Positions 55,320-63,900 of a stretch of 64,000 nt of DNA are shown here, piece after piece. The translations under genes and the position numbers were made by a program. The notes beneath the pieces are model-generated. The model had not been told where the DNA came from. It saw only the letters and a list, made by a program, of their open reading frames with translations, and did no database searches. The stretch's first letter is position 1; each line of letters begins with the position of its first letter. This DNA is from Pseudomonas sp. HS6 (lineage in GTDB: Bacteria; Pseudomonadota; Gammaproteobacteria; Pseudomonadales; Pseudomonadaceae): assembly GCF_023375815.1 (NCBI RefSeq), contig NZ_CP067412.1, forward strand, positions 1,302,001 to 1,366,000, in the 5' to 3' direction.

Positions 55320-57545
55320 ATGCAAGCCCAAGAAAAATCGCTGCTTTCGGATCAAGGTGGTTCATGCCCTCTTCGGGGCGGATGGATCAGTTTTCGGTTA
55401 GTTGATGAATTTGGAAACGCCACACCCTATGCAGGTTTAAATTACGTACTTACTGATTCTGAAGGCACCAAATACCAAGGAACACTTGATGGGGAGGCTT
55501 ACACGCGTCTGACCGGCAGCTACAACGGCCCCTTGATTCTGACATTATCTGAGCCTTACAAAGGAAGCGAGAAGGTTTATGTTGATCTGACTGAACGTCA
55601 AGACTACCCGCTACCGATAACGGAGATTCAAGTAGCTGCCGAACAAACACTCCGCCGCCCAATGGGTAGCACTAGTAAAACGGGGGCCTACCGCGCCTCT
55701 AGCGAAAAAGCCCAATATCATAACGTTGAAGTTCGCGACCTGGTCGAATTCAATAAGCACCTACCGCCTGCTGCAAAGCTTTCCAGCCCTGTTCCCGCAG
55801 GATGCGCCAAGCTCGCTCGTGACTTTGCCGGGGATAAGCTACCCAGCTACGGAGTCGGGCTGCTTCCAAATAAGCACTATGTCCTGGAAGTGCGCGCCCT
55901 GCGCTCATTCAGACCTCTTTTGTCACTCTCTCCCGAGTTCAGCGCGCTGAACCTTTATCAATTATCGCTACTCGCAACTTTGAGCTACGGGGAATTTGGT
56001 GAGTCCCCGGAAAAGTCAAAAGCGTCGTCCGAGAAAAATTTCGAATTCACATACCCTCGCCGTGGCTCAATTGGTCATGTACTGAACACTTGCCTGGCCT
56101 GTTTTGAGGAACCGTCGACATATGCCGACTCGAAAAAACCTGCGTTCCCTCTAGTAGAGGATGTTCCGTATTCCAAGCGCTTGGAAGTCGTGCCCTTTGA
56201 TCCTGACCGTTACTCTCAAAACGACCCCGCTTCGGGTGACGAGTTTGAAACGCCATCAGATGTCCACTTTTTCAGCGACTTGAGGCAGGGCCCGACTGAT
56301 TTAAAAAATACTGACACTCAAGCGTACATCACGCACGATGACCGTGTCGTATTGATCGGCGTCAGAGGTACGGCAGGGACTGCGGATAGCTGGCGAGACA
56401 TCGACGCAAAACAAGTGCCGAACGAAGGCGGTACAGGAAAGGTGCACCAAGGTTTTCATGAAGCCTTCGTTGCCGTTTTGCCATTTATCAAACGCTACAT
56501 TACTCGCTTTCGTACCAATCAAAAAATCATCGTTTGCGGCCACAGCCTGGGCGGTGCCATTTCGTTGCTGCTGGCCGAGTGGCTGTATCGTGAGATCACA
56601 AGTGACGTCATTCTTTATACTTACGGCTCGCCTCGTGCTGGCGATAAGGAATTCGTCGAGTCTGCGAAAGGATTGGTTCACCACCGTATCGTTAACCATA
56701 ACGACCCCGTACCAAGCGTGCCGGCAGGATGGATGGACACTAAAAAGCCGATCTGGATTACAGGCCTCGCAGCAACCGTTTCAGGCCTACTGACACCCGC
56801 AGCCGGCGGAGTTGTGATGGCAGTCGGCATGAACCGCTTCGGTGGTCAGCCGTTCTGGCATCACGGTGAACAACGACACTTCATGCCGTTGCAATTACCT
56901 GGGCGAATCGTTTCTTCGGTGTTGTGGACACCTGGCTGCGAGGGTTATGAGGAAGCAGCCATGGCTCGTTGCCTTAAACAGATGAATGAGAACGACATGC
57001 CTGAGCGCAGCCACTTCTTGAAGCAGGCGATTAACTTTGCCGACCATAAAATGCTGGATGGGTACATCCCATCTTGCTGGGCAACGCTTCGCCGGTGGCA
57101 AGAAACACAACAAACAGGTGGTTACATCGTCAGCACCACGGAGTCCAGTCGCCTGAAGCTGGAAGCAGAAACTTACCGCACGCAACTCACAAAATGGCAG
57201 CGTGACGCCGATTCAGAGTTTCCGGGTGACACGATTGAAGGCCGCCCACAAGATCGCGCGACACCTCTGCAGCGTCGCTCGACCATGTCGGATCTTCAGG
57301 ATCGCCAGAGAGCGATCAAGCAAGCAATTCGCCACAACGAGAAAGAGTTGAAAGCCGTCGAGGGAACCCTGCGCACAATAACTACCATGAGTAGCACTAA
57401 ACTCACGATGGCCAATATCTATGGTGATCGAGCCGAATTACCGGAACTGCAAACCCATATCGATAGATGGGCAGACCATCGTGAGAATCAGGAATCTGTG
57501 CGTCTGGCGCAAATACCTCCGCAAACCTCGGCCAGCATGGCCTGA
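55320..57545 (+). CDS. Type VI lipase effector, class 3 lipase domain
   Basis: 741 residues. The first 110 residues are a beta-rich module (GGWISFRLVDEFGNATPYAG). The lipase domain spans about 340-560: VVLIGVRGTAGTADSWRDID, the nucleophile elbow CGHSLGGAIS (Ser409), a likely catalytic Asp462 (VNHNDPVPSVP) and a candidate His520 (GEQRHFMPL). A short hydrophobic stretch (ITGLAATVSGLLTPAAGGVV, about 482-500) lies inside the domain. The C-terminal 150 residues are helical, with a coiled-coil (RQRAIKQAIRHNEKELKAVEG). Expected action: phospholipase in the target periplasm or membrane. Neighbouring VgrG and DUF4123 genes support type VI delivery. Confidence 0.85.
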   Translation: MQAQEKSLLSDQGGSCPLRGGWISFRLVDEFGNATPYAGLNYVLTDSEGTKYQGTLDGEAYTRLTGSYNGPLILTLSEPYKGSEKVYVDLTERQDYPLPITEIQVAAEQTLRRPMGSTSKTGAYRASSEKAQYHNVEVRDLVEFNKHLPPAAKLSSPVPAGCAKLARDFAGDKLPSYGVGLLPNKHYVLEVRALRSFRPLLSLSPEFSALNLYQLSLLATLSYGEFGESPEKSKASSEKNFEFTYPRRGSIGHVLNTCLACFEEPSTYADSKKPAFPLVEDVPYSKRLEVVPFDPDRYSQNDPASGDEFETPSDVHFFSDLRQGPTDLKNTDTQAYITHDDRVVLIGVRGTAGTADSWRDIDAKQVPNEGGTGKVHQGFHEAFVAVLPFIKRYITRFRTNQKIIVCGHSLGGAISLLLAEWLYREITSDVILYTYGSPRAGDKEFVESAKGLVHHRIVNHNDPVPSVPAGWMDTKKPIWITGLAATVSGLLTPAAGGVVMAVGMNRFGGQPFWHHGEQRHFMPLQLPGRIVSSVLWTPGCEGYEEAAMARCLKQMNENDMPERSHFLKQAINFADHKMLDGYIPSCWATLRRWQETQQTGGYIVSTTESSRLKLEAETYRTQLTKWQRDADSEFPGDTIEGRPQDRATPLQRRSTMSDLQDRQRAIKQAIRHNEKELKAVEGTLRTITTMSSTKLTMANIYGDRAELPELQTHIDRWADHRENQESVRLAQIPPQTSASMA

Positions 57546-57558
57546 CACAGCTATGTGT

Positions 57559-57582
57559 AACCCGATCGACTTCGCTCGGGTT
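57559..57582 (+). terminator. Hairpin after the lipase gene
   Basis: AACCCGA / TCGGGTT, a 7-bp stem with a 10-base loop, 13 bp past the lipase stop. No T run follows, so it is at most a weak terminator. Confidence 0.4.
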
Positions 57583-57753
57583 CACGCAGGGTGATTCTCT
57601 CGACAGCCGGCATTCAGCCGGGTTAACCCTCGCTTAACACCGCGGTCAAAGACTCTACTGAACCGCACACCCTCAGCCCGATGCTGACGCCCAGTGCGGC
57701 AGGTCTGGCGTGTTTCACGCCGGGCTTTCATTCCGTCGCACGGGAGTCCCTCC

Positions 57754-58023
57754 ATGAACATTCGTCCGTTCCTGCTCACCACCGTCCTCGCCTGCACCGC
57801 GTTTGCCGGGTTGGCTCAGGCCAATGACACCTCCGCAACAACCAAAGCCGTGCCTTACACCTACGGCATGCCTTTGAATGTGGCCAAAGTGGTGTCGATG
57901 ACCGAGCAGCCGACCAAGTCCTGCAAAGTGATCGATGCCGACATGAAGTACATCGACACCACCGGCAAACCCGAAGAAATCACTTACCGGAAAATGTCTG
58001 ACGCCTGCGACTTCCAGAACTGA
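57754..58023 (+). CDS. DUF2790 small periplasmic protein
   Basis: 89 residues with a signal peptide (FLLTTVLACTAFAGLAQA, cleaved near AQA-ND). The mature part has YTYGMPLNVAKVV and VIDADMKYIDTTGKPEEITYRKMSDAC, the DUF2790 pattern found almost only in Pseudomonas. Two cysteines (KSCKV, DACDF) could form a disulfide. A GGGAGTC site precedes the ATG at 57754. Function unknown. Confidence 0.85.
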   Translation: MNIRPFLLTTVLACTAFAGLAQANDTSATTKAVPYTYGMPLNVAKVVSMTEQPTKSCKVIDADMKYIDTTGKPEEITYRKMSDACDFQN

Positions 58024-58114
58024 CAGAAAGCTCTGATTTGCGGCTTTGCGGTAGGCGAGCAAGGGTTTCGAAGGTTATCCTCGGGGCCCCTCCTCACTGC
58101 CGCAAGGATTCGCC

Positions 58115-58513
58115 ATGCAGTTGTCGTTTCGCACGTTGTCGACCATCACCTTTAGTCTGTGTTTCCTGCTGGCACTGGCTTGGGGCCTGGCGCCGCAGGT
58201 GCTGCTCTCGATCTGGAGCATTGAATACTCAGAGGCAGCAGGATTTGTCGCACGACGCATGGCGGTGCTGTTTGCAGCGTTGGGGGTGATGTTCTATCTG
58301 GTGCGCAATGCGCCGGTGTCGATCGCGCGCAATGCGCTGAGCAACGGCTTTATCGTCGGCTGTTTTGGTTTGGCAGTACTGGGTTTCGCAGAATGGCTCA
58401 ATGGCCACGCCGGCCCCGGGATTCTGCTCGCGGTGCTGGTCGAGTTCGCGCTGGGCCTTGGTTTCGTGCAGGCCCGGCGCGTGACGATCGAACTGGGTGA
58501 AACGGTGGGCTAA
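58115..58513 (+). CDS. Small inner-membrane protein with four predicted helices
   Basis: 132 residues. Hydrophobic segments are TITFSLCFLLALAWGLAPQVL, RMAVLFAALGVMFYLV, GFIVGCFGLAVLGFAEWL and ILLAVLVEFALGLGFV. No catalytic motif is visible and I do not recognise the family by name. Its stop codon overlaps that of the convergent DUF1652 gene by 3 bp (58511-58513). Confidence 0.75.
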   Translation: MQLSFRTLSTITFSLCFLLALAWGLAPQVLLSIWSIEYSEAAGFVARRMAVLFAALGVMFYLVRNAPVSIARNALSNGFIVGCFGLAVLGFAEWLNGHAGPGILLAVLVEFALGLGFVQARRVTIELGETVG

Positions 58514-58779
58514 ACCACTTTTGATCGCGACGTGAATTGATGAGTGACCGTCTGCTGGGCAAGATCCGAGCGTATCCCGGCGATCAGGCCGTTGATTTCA
58601 CGACAGCTGTTCAAGTGACTGGCGTCGATGCCACTCACCAGCAAATCAACCTGGTCGGTCCGGTGATCGCCATAGACTTTGACGGTCATCGACAACTCAG
58701 GGGACAGCGTGCACTGGCAGCGTTTCGGCAGAAAGCTGCTTTCAATGATATTGCGGAGTTCCAAGGCAGACAGAAACAT
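58510..58779 (-). CDS. DUF1652 protein
   Basis: 89 residues: LSALELRNIIESSFLPKRCQCTL then MTVKVY and RTDQVDLLVSGIDASHLNSCREI, the pattern of DUF1652, a small cytosolic family of Pseudomonas. No activity is known. Its stop codon overlaps the end of the convergent membrane-protein gene. Confidence 0.85.
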   Translation of the reverse strand: MFLSALELRNIIESSFLPKRCQCTLSPELSMTVKVYGDHRTDQVDLLVSGIDASHLNSCREINGLIAGIRSDLAQQTVTHQFTSRSKVV

Positions 58780-59149
58780 GGCGAACCCTCTCCTTACTGT
58801 GAGACTGCCAATAAAGTATTCACATGACCGTTACCACGACTCCCCACGGGTGTGTCCCCGCTGAATCCCTGGGTATGGCAAGCGGCTGTACTGCGAAATG
58901 CCCATTGGAGTGTAGGCGCACAAATTGCGTGCGCCGCACCAAATCAACGCATAAACCGTGCCTTTCATCGGGTCATCTTCACCCACTTAAAAATCAATGG
59001 CTTGGCGAAAGCGCCAGCATCTGGCCAGTTGCAGAATGCAAGATTTACCCTTTCCAGCGCCGCGTTTTGCAATCTGCCGCTGGTTTGCATTCGTGGCTGA
59101 TGACAGTGAAAATGACCTCCAACCACCGTACACCCGCCAGGAGGCTTCA
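58780..59149. other. Intergenic region upstream of ecotin gene
   Basis: About 370 bases holding the promoter regions of the DUF1652 and ecotin genes. Open frames on the plus strand (for example 58824-59186) have no coding character. No repeat or RNA gene was recognised. Confidence 0.45.
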
Positions 59150-59635
59150 ATGGGATCTTTCACTGCTTACGCGACCGCCGGCCTGATGCTAGCCAGCGTC
59201 TCCACCCTCACCCATGCCGCCAAGCTTGAAGACACAGCGCCTTACCCCAAGGCCGAGGCGGGCTTCACTCGCCAGGTCATCCACCTGCCGCAACAAGCCC
59301 AGGAAGACAACTTCAAAGTCGAAATCCTCGCCGGCAAGACCCTCGAAGTCGACTGCAACCGCCAGCGCCTGGGCGGCACCCTCGAAGAGAAAAACCTTGA
59401 AGGCTGGGGCTATCCGTTCTATCGCCTGGAAAAAGTCAGCGGCCCGATGAGTACGCTGATGGCCTGCCCGCCCGGCACCCAGAAAAAACGCGCCTTCGTC
59501 CCGGTGATCGGCGACGGCTTCACCGTGCGTTACAACAGCAAGCTGCCCATCGTGGTTTACGCACCGACGGACGTCGAAGTGCGTTATCGCATCTGGTCGG
59601 CTTCGGACAAGGTCGGCGTCGCGATCCCTGAGTAA
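59150..59635 (+). CDS. eco: Ecotin, periplasmic serine-protease inhibitor
   Basis: 161 residues. A signal peptide ([18 protein letters not shown]) sends it to the periplasm. The mature part parallels E. coli ecotin: [51 protein letters not shown], the reactive loop STLMACP (P1 Met) and [14 protein letters not shown]. The two cysteines form the loop disulfide in the family. It inhibits trypsin- and elastase-type proteases. A perfect AGGAGG site precedes the ATG at 59150. The convergent ilvA-like gene ends two bases away. Confidence 0.94.
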   Translation: MGSFTAYATAGLMLASVSTLTHAAKLEDTAPYPKAEAGFTRQVIHLPQQAQEDNFKVEILAGKTLEVDCNRQRLGGTLEEKNLEGWGYPFYRLEKVSGPMSTLMACPPGTQKKRAFVPVIGDGFTVRYNSKLPIVVYAPTDVEVRYRIWSASDKVGVAIPE

Positions 59636-59637
59636 CG

Positions 59638-60651
59638 TCAAACGACAGCGCTGCACGCCGCCACGCGCTCGGCGACGTGACGCAAGCTGTCGAAGTTGAT
59701 ATTGGCGCCGGAATCGATGGCAATCAGCGTCTGATTCCGCGCGCCGGTTTGCACCACGTACTGTTTGATGCCCGCGACCGCCAATGCCCCGGAAGGCTCG
59801 GTGATCGAGCGGGTATCGTCGTAGATATTCTTGATCGCAGCGCAGAGTTCATCGTTGCTGACGGTGATGACCTCATCCACGCAGAAGCGGCAAACCTCGA
59901 AACCGTAGGCGCCGATCTGCGCCACTGCTACACCGTCAGCGAAGGTGCCTACACTGGGCAGCACGACCCGTTCACCTGCCTGTAAAGCAGCCTTCAGACA
60001 GGCCGAGTGCTCTGACTCCACGCCAATGATCCGCACCTCCGGCCGCAGGTATTTCACATACGCCGCGATGCCGGCGATCAGTCCGCCACCGCCCACCGGG
60101 ACAAAGATCGCATCAAGCGCGCCCTGATGCTCGCGCAGGATTTCCATTGCAACGGTGCCCTGGCCGGCGATCACATCGGGATCGTCGAACGGTGAGACGA
60201 AGGTTCGCCCGGTCTGCTGAGCCAGTTGCAGCGCGTGGGCCAGGGCAAACGGAAAGCTTTCACCATGCAGCAGCGCCTCAGCCCCGCGACTGCTGACGCC
60301 CAGCACTTTCAACTCAGGTGTTGTTGCCGGCATCACGATAGTCGCAGCAATGCCCAATTCACGCGCCGCTAGCGCTACGCCTTGAGCGTGATTGCCCGCC
60401 GATGCCGTGATCACGCCACGGGCCTTCTGCTCGTCACTCAGTTGCACCAGTTTGTTGTAGGCGCCACGGATCTTGAAGGAGAACGTCGGTTGCAGGTCTT
60501 CACGTTTGAGCAGGATCCGGTTGCCCAGCGCTTCGGACAGGGCCGGCGCAACCTGCAACGGCGTGCGCACCGCCAGTTCATACACCGGCGCGGCGAGAAT
60601 CTTTTTTACGTACTGCTCAAGCAAGGCTTGCTGGGCGGGGCTGTGGCGCAT
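59638..60651 (-). CDS. ilvA: Threonine dehydratase, catalytic domain only
   Basis: 337 residues of fold-type II PLP enzyme: TFSFKIRGAYNK (Lys60 binds PLP), ASAGNHAQGVA, and VPVGGGGLIAG (phosphate loop). Motifs such as DEVITVSNDELCAAIK, DTRSITEPSGALAVAGIK and SGANINFDSLRHVAER follow biosynthetic IlvA closely, but the protein stops where E. coli IlvA (about 514 residues) continues into its ACT-like, isoleucine-sensing domain. It should deaminate threonine to 2-oxobutanoate for isoleucine synthesis. A leader peptide and attenuator precede it, so control may act on transcription instead of on the enzyme. Confidence 0.85.
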   Translation of the reverse strand: MRHSPAQQALLEQYVKKILAAPVYELAVRTPLQVAPALSEALGNRILLKREDLQPTFSFKIRGAYNKLVQLSDEQKARGVITASAGNHAQGVALAARELGIAATIVMPATTPELKVLGVSSRGAEALLHGESFPFALAHALQLAQQTGRTFVSPFDDPDVIAGQGTVAMEILREHQGALDAIFVPVGGGGLIAGIAAYVKYLRPEVRIIGVESEHSACLKAALQAGERVVLPSVGTFADGVAVAQIGAYGFEVCRFCVDEVITVSNDELCAAIKNIYDDTRSITEPSGALAVAGIKQYVVQTGARNQTLIAIDSGANINFDSLRHVAERVAACSAVV

Positions 60652-60694
60652 GGTCGTCTCCTGACGTGTGATTCAGAACCCCGGAGACAGAAAG

Positions 60695-60720
60695 TAAAAA
60701 CCCGCCTCTAGGGCGGGTTG
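60695..60720 (-). terminator. Attenuator terminator in the ilvA leader
   Basis: On the minus strand AACCCGCC / GGCGGGTT forms an 8-bp stem with a 5-base loop followed by TTT, between the leader peptide and the ilvA start. A GGCGGG at the end of the leader peptide gene (complement of 60742-60747) can pair with the 5' arm (CCCGCC), giving an antiterminator. A classic attenuation layout. Confidence 0.75.
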
Positions 60721-60737
60721 GGTGCTGCAGTCGTGAG

Positions 60738-60803
60738 CTAGCCCGCCAAATGAGGAATGGCGGTAATAATGCTTGGCTGGCAGCGCAGTACGGTGGAAGT
60801 CAT
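60738..60803 (-). CDS. Leader peptide of the threonine dehydratase gene
   Basis: A 21-residue frame (ATG at 60803, TAG at 60738-60740) that ends at the antiterminator segment. It contains three Ile, three Thr, one Val and two Leu, with the control-type stretch SIITAIPHLAG next to the competing hairpins. Ribosome stalling at scarce Ile- or Thr-tRNA would favour the antiterminator. No good ribosome-binding site is visible, and the start lies close to the predicted transcript start, so translation may be nearly leaderless. Confidence 0.65.
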   Translation of the reverse strand: MTSTVLRCQPSIITAIPHLAG

Positions 60804-60812
60804 GGGCTCGAA

Positions 60813-60840
60813 ATTAGCCCGGGCGTTGCTGGCAAGTCAA
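60813..60840 (-). promoter_or_regulatory. Candidate promoter of leader-ilvA transcript
   Basis: On the minus strand TTGACT (60835-60840) and GCTAAT (60813-60818) are separated by 16 bp. Transcription would begin a few bases before the leader peptide ATG at 60803. Confidence 0.5.
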
Positions 60841-60902
60841 TGGCGATTTTTGCGGTGGGTCTGTAGGCTGGCCTTTCACTCATCTGCCCAAGGAAGGAAT
60901 AC

Positions 60903-61238
60903 ATGATGTCCATCGCGCTGCCCCTCACCGCGTTGATTGCCTTCGGCGGCTACACGGTGTCCGTGATGCTGCAAGCCGAGCAATCACTGATCGACTTCGG
61001 CATCAGCCTGATGTCGCGGCCAGACACTGCGCAGGTGGTGATCGATCTTTATCTGCTGGCGACCCTGGCCGGCATCTGGATGTACAAGGATGCGCGCAAG
61101 CGCGGGCAGTCGGGCTGGTCGGTGGTGCCGTATCTGTTGCTGACGGCGGTGTTTGTTTCGGTCGGGCCGTTGTTGTATCTGATTGTGCGCGGTGTGCGGG
61201 AACGCCAGAACGCGGTTGAAGCGATACGCGAGGACTGA
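60903..61238 (+). CDS. Small membrane protein with about three helices
   Basis: 111 residues; hydrophobic segments ALPLTALIAFGGYTVSVML, IDLYLLATLAGIWMY and VVPYLLLTAVFVSVGPLLYLI, with a polar MYKDARKRGQSGW loop between the last two. The layout recalls DUF2834-type proteins, but I am not sure. An AAGGAAGG site precedes the ATG. It is divergent from the ilvA leader. Function unknown. Confidence 0.7.
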   Translation: MMSIALPLTALIAFGGYTVSVMLQAEQSLIDFGISLMSRPDTAQVVIDLYLLATLAGIWMYKDARKRGQSGWSVVPYLLLTAVFVSVGPLLYLIVRGVRERQNAVEAIRED

Positions 61239-61269
61239 TCCACAGGCCACTGCGCTGCGAATTCAGCCT

Positions 61270-61372
61270 TTGCGGGCAAGCCCGCTCCCACAGTGTCCGT
61301 GTGATGCACAAAAAGTGTGAACGACGCAAAACCTGTGGGAGCGGCGGTGCGACGACTCGACTTGCCCGCGAA
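61270..61372. repeat. REP pair between convergent genes
   Basis: The left copy reads TTGCGGGCAAGCCCGCTCCC and the right copy CCTGTGGGAGCGGCGGTGCG followed by ACGACTCGACTTGCCCGCG, the long variant with about 15 added bases. They are inverted with respect to each other around a 38-bp spacer. Location: between the small membrane gene and the CorA-like gene, which converge. Confidence 0.8.
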
Positions 61373-61394
61373 AACGTCAGCACTGTCGCCGCCG

Positions 61395-62318
61395 TCATTT
61401 CGCCAGACGCCTGAGCCCGAACAGCATCCCGCCCGCCCCCAACAGCATTGCCGCCAGAAACATCGGGTACGACACCCACCACGGTGTCCCGGCGGTCATC
61501 ATGCTGAATTCCGACATGCCGCCGATGCTGGCAATCAGGTTGAGCGGCAGGAACACCACGTTGATCAGCGTCAGTTTGCGCAGCAGGTTGTTCATGCTGT
61601 TGTTCATCAGGTTGCCCCGGGCGTCGATCAGCCCGGAGAACACCGTCGAGTAGATTTCCGCCTGCTTGTAGCACTGGTTGTTTTCGATGATCAGGTCGTC
61701 GATCAGGCCGAGGGCTTCGCTGCCGAAATGCTGTTTTTCCGCGTGGTTGCGCAGCCGCGTGAGCACCGCGCCGTTGCTGTGCAGGGCGTTGATGTAATAG
61801 ATCAGGCTTTCGCTGAGGTTGAACATCTGCACCAGATGCTGGTTTTGCATCGAGGCGTTGAATTTCTGCTGCAACTCCCGGGCGACCAGTTTGATCACCT
61901 TCAAGTGCCCGAGGTAGTGATGGATGTTGTTGAACAGCAGGTCCAGCAATACATCCAGCGGCGTGTTGAGTGGCCGGCGCGTGCCGAGACCGTGCAACGG
62001 TGTGTCGTCGGTGGCAATCACCAGCAATTGGCCCGGCGAAAACAGCAAACCGCAGGACGACACCTCGAACGCCAGGCTGCCGCCGCCGGAGTAGTTCTCC
62101 GGGCGCTTCCAGATCAGGAACAGATGATCGGGATGGAACTCGATCCTCGACACCTCGTCCGGGTCCAGCGCCGAGGCCAGCGCGTGTTCATCGAGTTTGA
62201 AGTGACTGTGCAGCAAATCGCGCTCGGCAGCGTCGGGGTTGCTGAATAGCATCACCTCAGCGTCCAGCCGCTCGACGCGCTGCAAGGCGCCGTGGCTCAG
62301 TGCAAAGCTGTTGATCAT
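61395..62318 (-). CDS. CorA-family divalent cation transporter with GMS motif
   Basis: 307 residues. The long cytosolic N-terminal domain ends in helices (SESLIYYINALHSN, IENNQCYKQAEIYSTV), followed by two C-terminal membrane segments as in CorA. The pore-entry motif, normally Gly-Met-Asn, reads Gly-Met-Ser here (residues 267-269, ASIGGMSEF). The family moves Mg2+ or other divalent ions; the Asn change may alter selectivity. It starts 7 bp after the RimK-like gene on the same strand, so they share an operon. Confidence 0.85.
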   Translation of the reverse strand: MINSFALSHGALQRVERLDAEVMLFSNPDAAERDLLHSHFKLDEHALASALDPDEVSRIEFHPDHLFLIWKRPENYSGGGSLAFEVSSCGLLFSPGQLLVIATDDTPLHGLGTRRPLNTPLDVLLDLLFNNIHHYLGHLKVIKLVARELQQKFNASMQNQHLVQMFNLSESLIYYINALHSNGAVLTRLRNHAEKQHFGSEALGLIDDLIIENNQCYKQAEIYSTVFSGLIDARGNLMNNSMNNLLRKLTLINVVFLPLNLIASIGGMSEFSMMTAGTPWWVSYPMFLAAMLLGAGGMLFGLRRLAK

Positions 62319-62325
62319 CGGCCGG

Positions 62326-63900
62326 TCACCAGGCCTGGCCGCGGCGCTTGAGTTCCAGACGCCTCACGAACTCCTCCAGTACCAGCGAATACAGATCGTC
62401 TTGCAAGTACGCGTCTTCGATGCCGGCGTCGAGGTTCGGGTTGTCGTTGACCTCGATCACCACCACCTTGTCGCCCGCCTGCTTCAAATCGACGCCGTAT
62501 AAGCCATCGCCGATCAGGTTGGCGGTCTTCACCGCCAGTTCAACCACGGCACGCGGCGCTTCGTGGATCGCCAGCGTGCGGCATTCGCCGTTGACGTCCT
62601 GACCCTTGGCCTTGTGGTTGTAGATCTGCCAGTGCCCCTTGGACATGAAGTACTGGCAGGCAAAGATCGGTTTGCGGTTAAGCACGCCGATGCGCCAGTC
62701 GTACTCGGTGTAGAAAAACTCCTGGGCCAGCAACAGCACCGAATGTTCGAACAGTTCGGCGGTGGCCTCCAGCAAGGCCTGTTGGCTCTCGACCTTGATA
62801 ACGCCTCGGGAAAAACATCCGTCGGGAATTTTCAGTACCAACGGGAAACCGAGGCGCTCGCCGACACGTTCGAAGTCTTCCGGTCGTTCCTTGTAGAGAA
62901 TTTCCGTGGCCGGCATGCCCAGTTGATGGCTGTTCAGCAGGTCGGTGAGATAGACCTTGTTGGTGCAGCGCAGGATCGACGTCGGGTCGTCCATCACCAC
63001 CAGCCCTTCGCTCTCGGCTTTCTTGGCGAAGCGATAGGTGTGGTTGTCGACGCTGGTGGTCTCGCGGATCAGCAAGCCGTCGTATTCTGCCAGCCTCGCG
63101 TAGTCCTTGCGTTCGATCAGTTCGACATCGATGCCCATGCCTTTGCCGACCCGCACGAAGTTCTCCAGCGCTCGGGCGTTGGATGGCGGCAAGGCTTCCT
63201 GCGGATCATGCAGGATCGCCAGGTCATAACGCGCTACTTGCGGCGAACGCGGTACACGCCAGACCTTGCGGCTGAAACCGTCCAGCGCATTGGCGAACTG
63301 ATCTTCCTGATCATCGCGCAACTTGTGCAGGGCGCCGGATTTAATGCCTTCGATGTGCCAACCGTTAGTTCGACGGAATTCAACTAACAGAATCGGGCAC
63401 GGAAACACTTCAAACAATTGTCGGGCCAGATCCTGCAAAGGCTCGATGTGTGTTCTGCCGAAGTAAAGTGTCAAAGTAAAACCTTCGGTGTCACTGTAGA
63501 GGTGATGACTGAGGGCCTTTTCCAGGGTTTTATCGAGGTCATCCAGCGCCAGGCCGTAGAGAGATTTTCGGGTCAGTTCGCTGATGGTCCGCACCGACGG
63601 AATCACCTTGTGCCCCCGGGCCTCAGCCAGCAACGAGCAATAGTAGCCGTGCCCCAGATACTTGTAGCTGCGGCACAGGTTGATCACCTGCACCCGTTTT
63701 CCCGGCTCGCTGTCGGGAGGTTGCTCAAGGTACTCCTGCGCCGACAGGATGTCTTCGCTGGGAAAGTAAGAAGCCCAGTCTTCCTTGCGTTCGACGATGA
63801 TCAACACTTGACTGGAAGTCCTGATCTGCGGTTTTAAATAAGTTGCCGGTGGCAAACTTTGACTGGATACTTCGCGCCAATGACCCTGTACCGCTGACAT
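62326..63900 (-). CDS. RimK-family ATP-grasp protein with RLAN N-terminal domain
   Basis: 524 residues from the ATG at 63900. The N-terminal half (RVQVINLCRSYKYLGHGYYCSLLAE) is the RimK-like ATP-grasp N-terminal module. The C-terminal half is an ATP-grasp ligase: LGFPLVLKIPDGCFSRGVIKV, ALLEATAELF, EYDWRIGVLNRKPIFACQ, and IEVNDNPNLDAGIED with the metal-binding Glu and Asn. Such enzymes add amino acids, typically glutamate, to a protein or peptide. The target is unknown. It leads the operon with the CorA-like gene. Confidence 0.88.
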   Translation of the reverse strand: MSAVQGHWREVSSQSLPPATYLKPQIRTSSQVLIIVERKEDWASYFPSEDILSAQEYLEQPPDSEPGKRVQVINLCRSYKYLGHGYYCSLLAEARGHKVIPSVRTISELTRKSLYGLALDDLDKTLEKALSHHLYSDTEGFTLTLYFGRTHIEPLQDLARQLFEVFPCPILLVEFRRTNGWHIEGIKSGALHKLRDDQEDQFANALDGFSRKVWRVPRSPQVARYDLAILHDPQEALPPSNARALENFVRVGKGMGIDVELIERKDYARLAEYDGLLIRETTSVDNHTYRFAKKAESEGLVVMDDPTSILRCTNKVYLTDLLNSHQLGMPATEILYKERPEDFERVGERLGFPLVLKIPDGCFSRGVIKVESQQALLEATAELFEHSVLLLAQEFFYTEYDWRIGVLNRKPIFACQYFMSKGHWQIYNHKAKGQDVNGECRTLAIHEAPRAVVELAVKTANLIGDGLYGVDLKQAGDKVVVIEVNDNPNLDAGIEDAYLQDDLYSLVLEEFVRRLELKRRGQAW

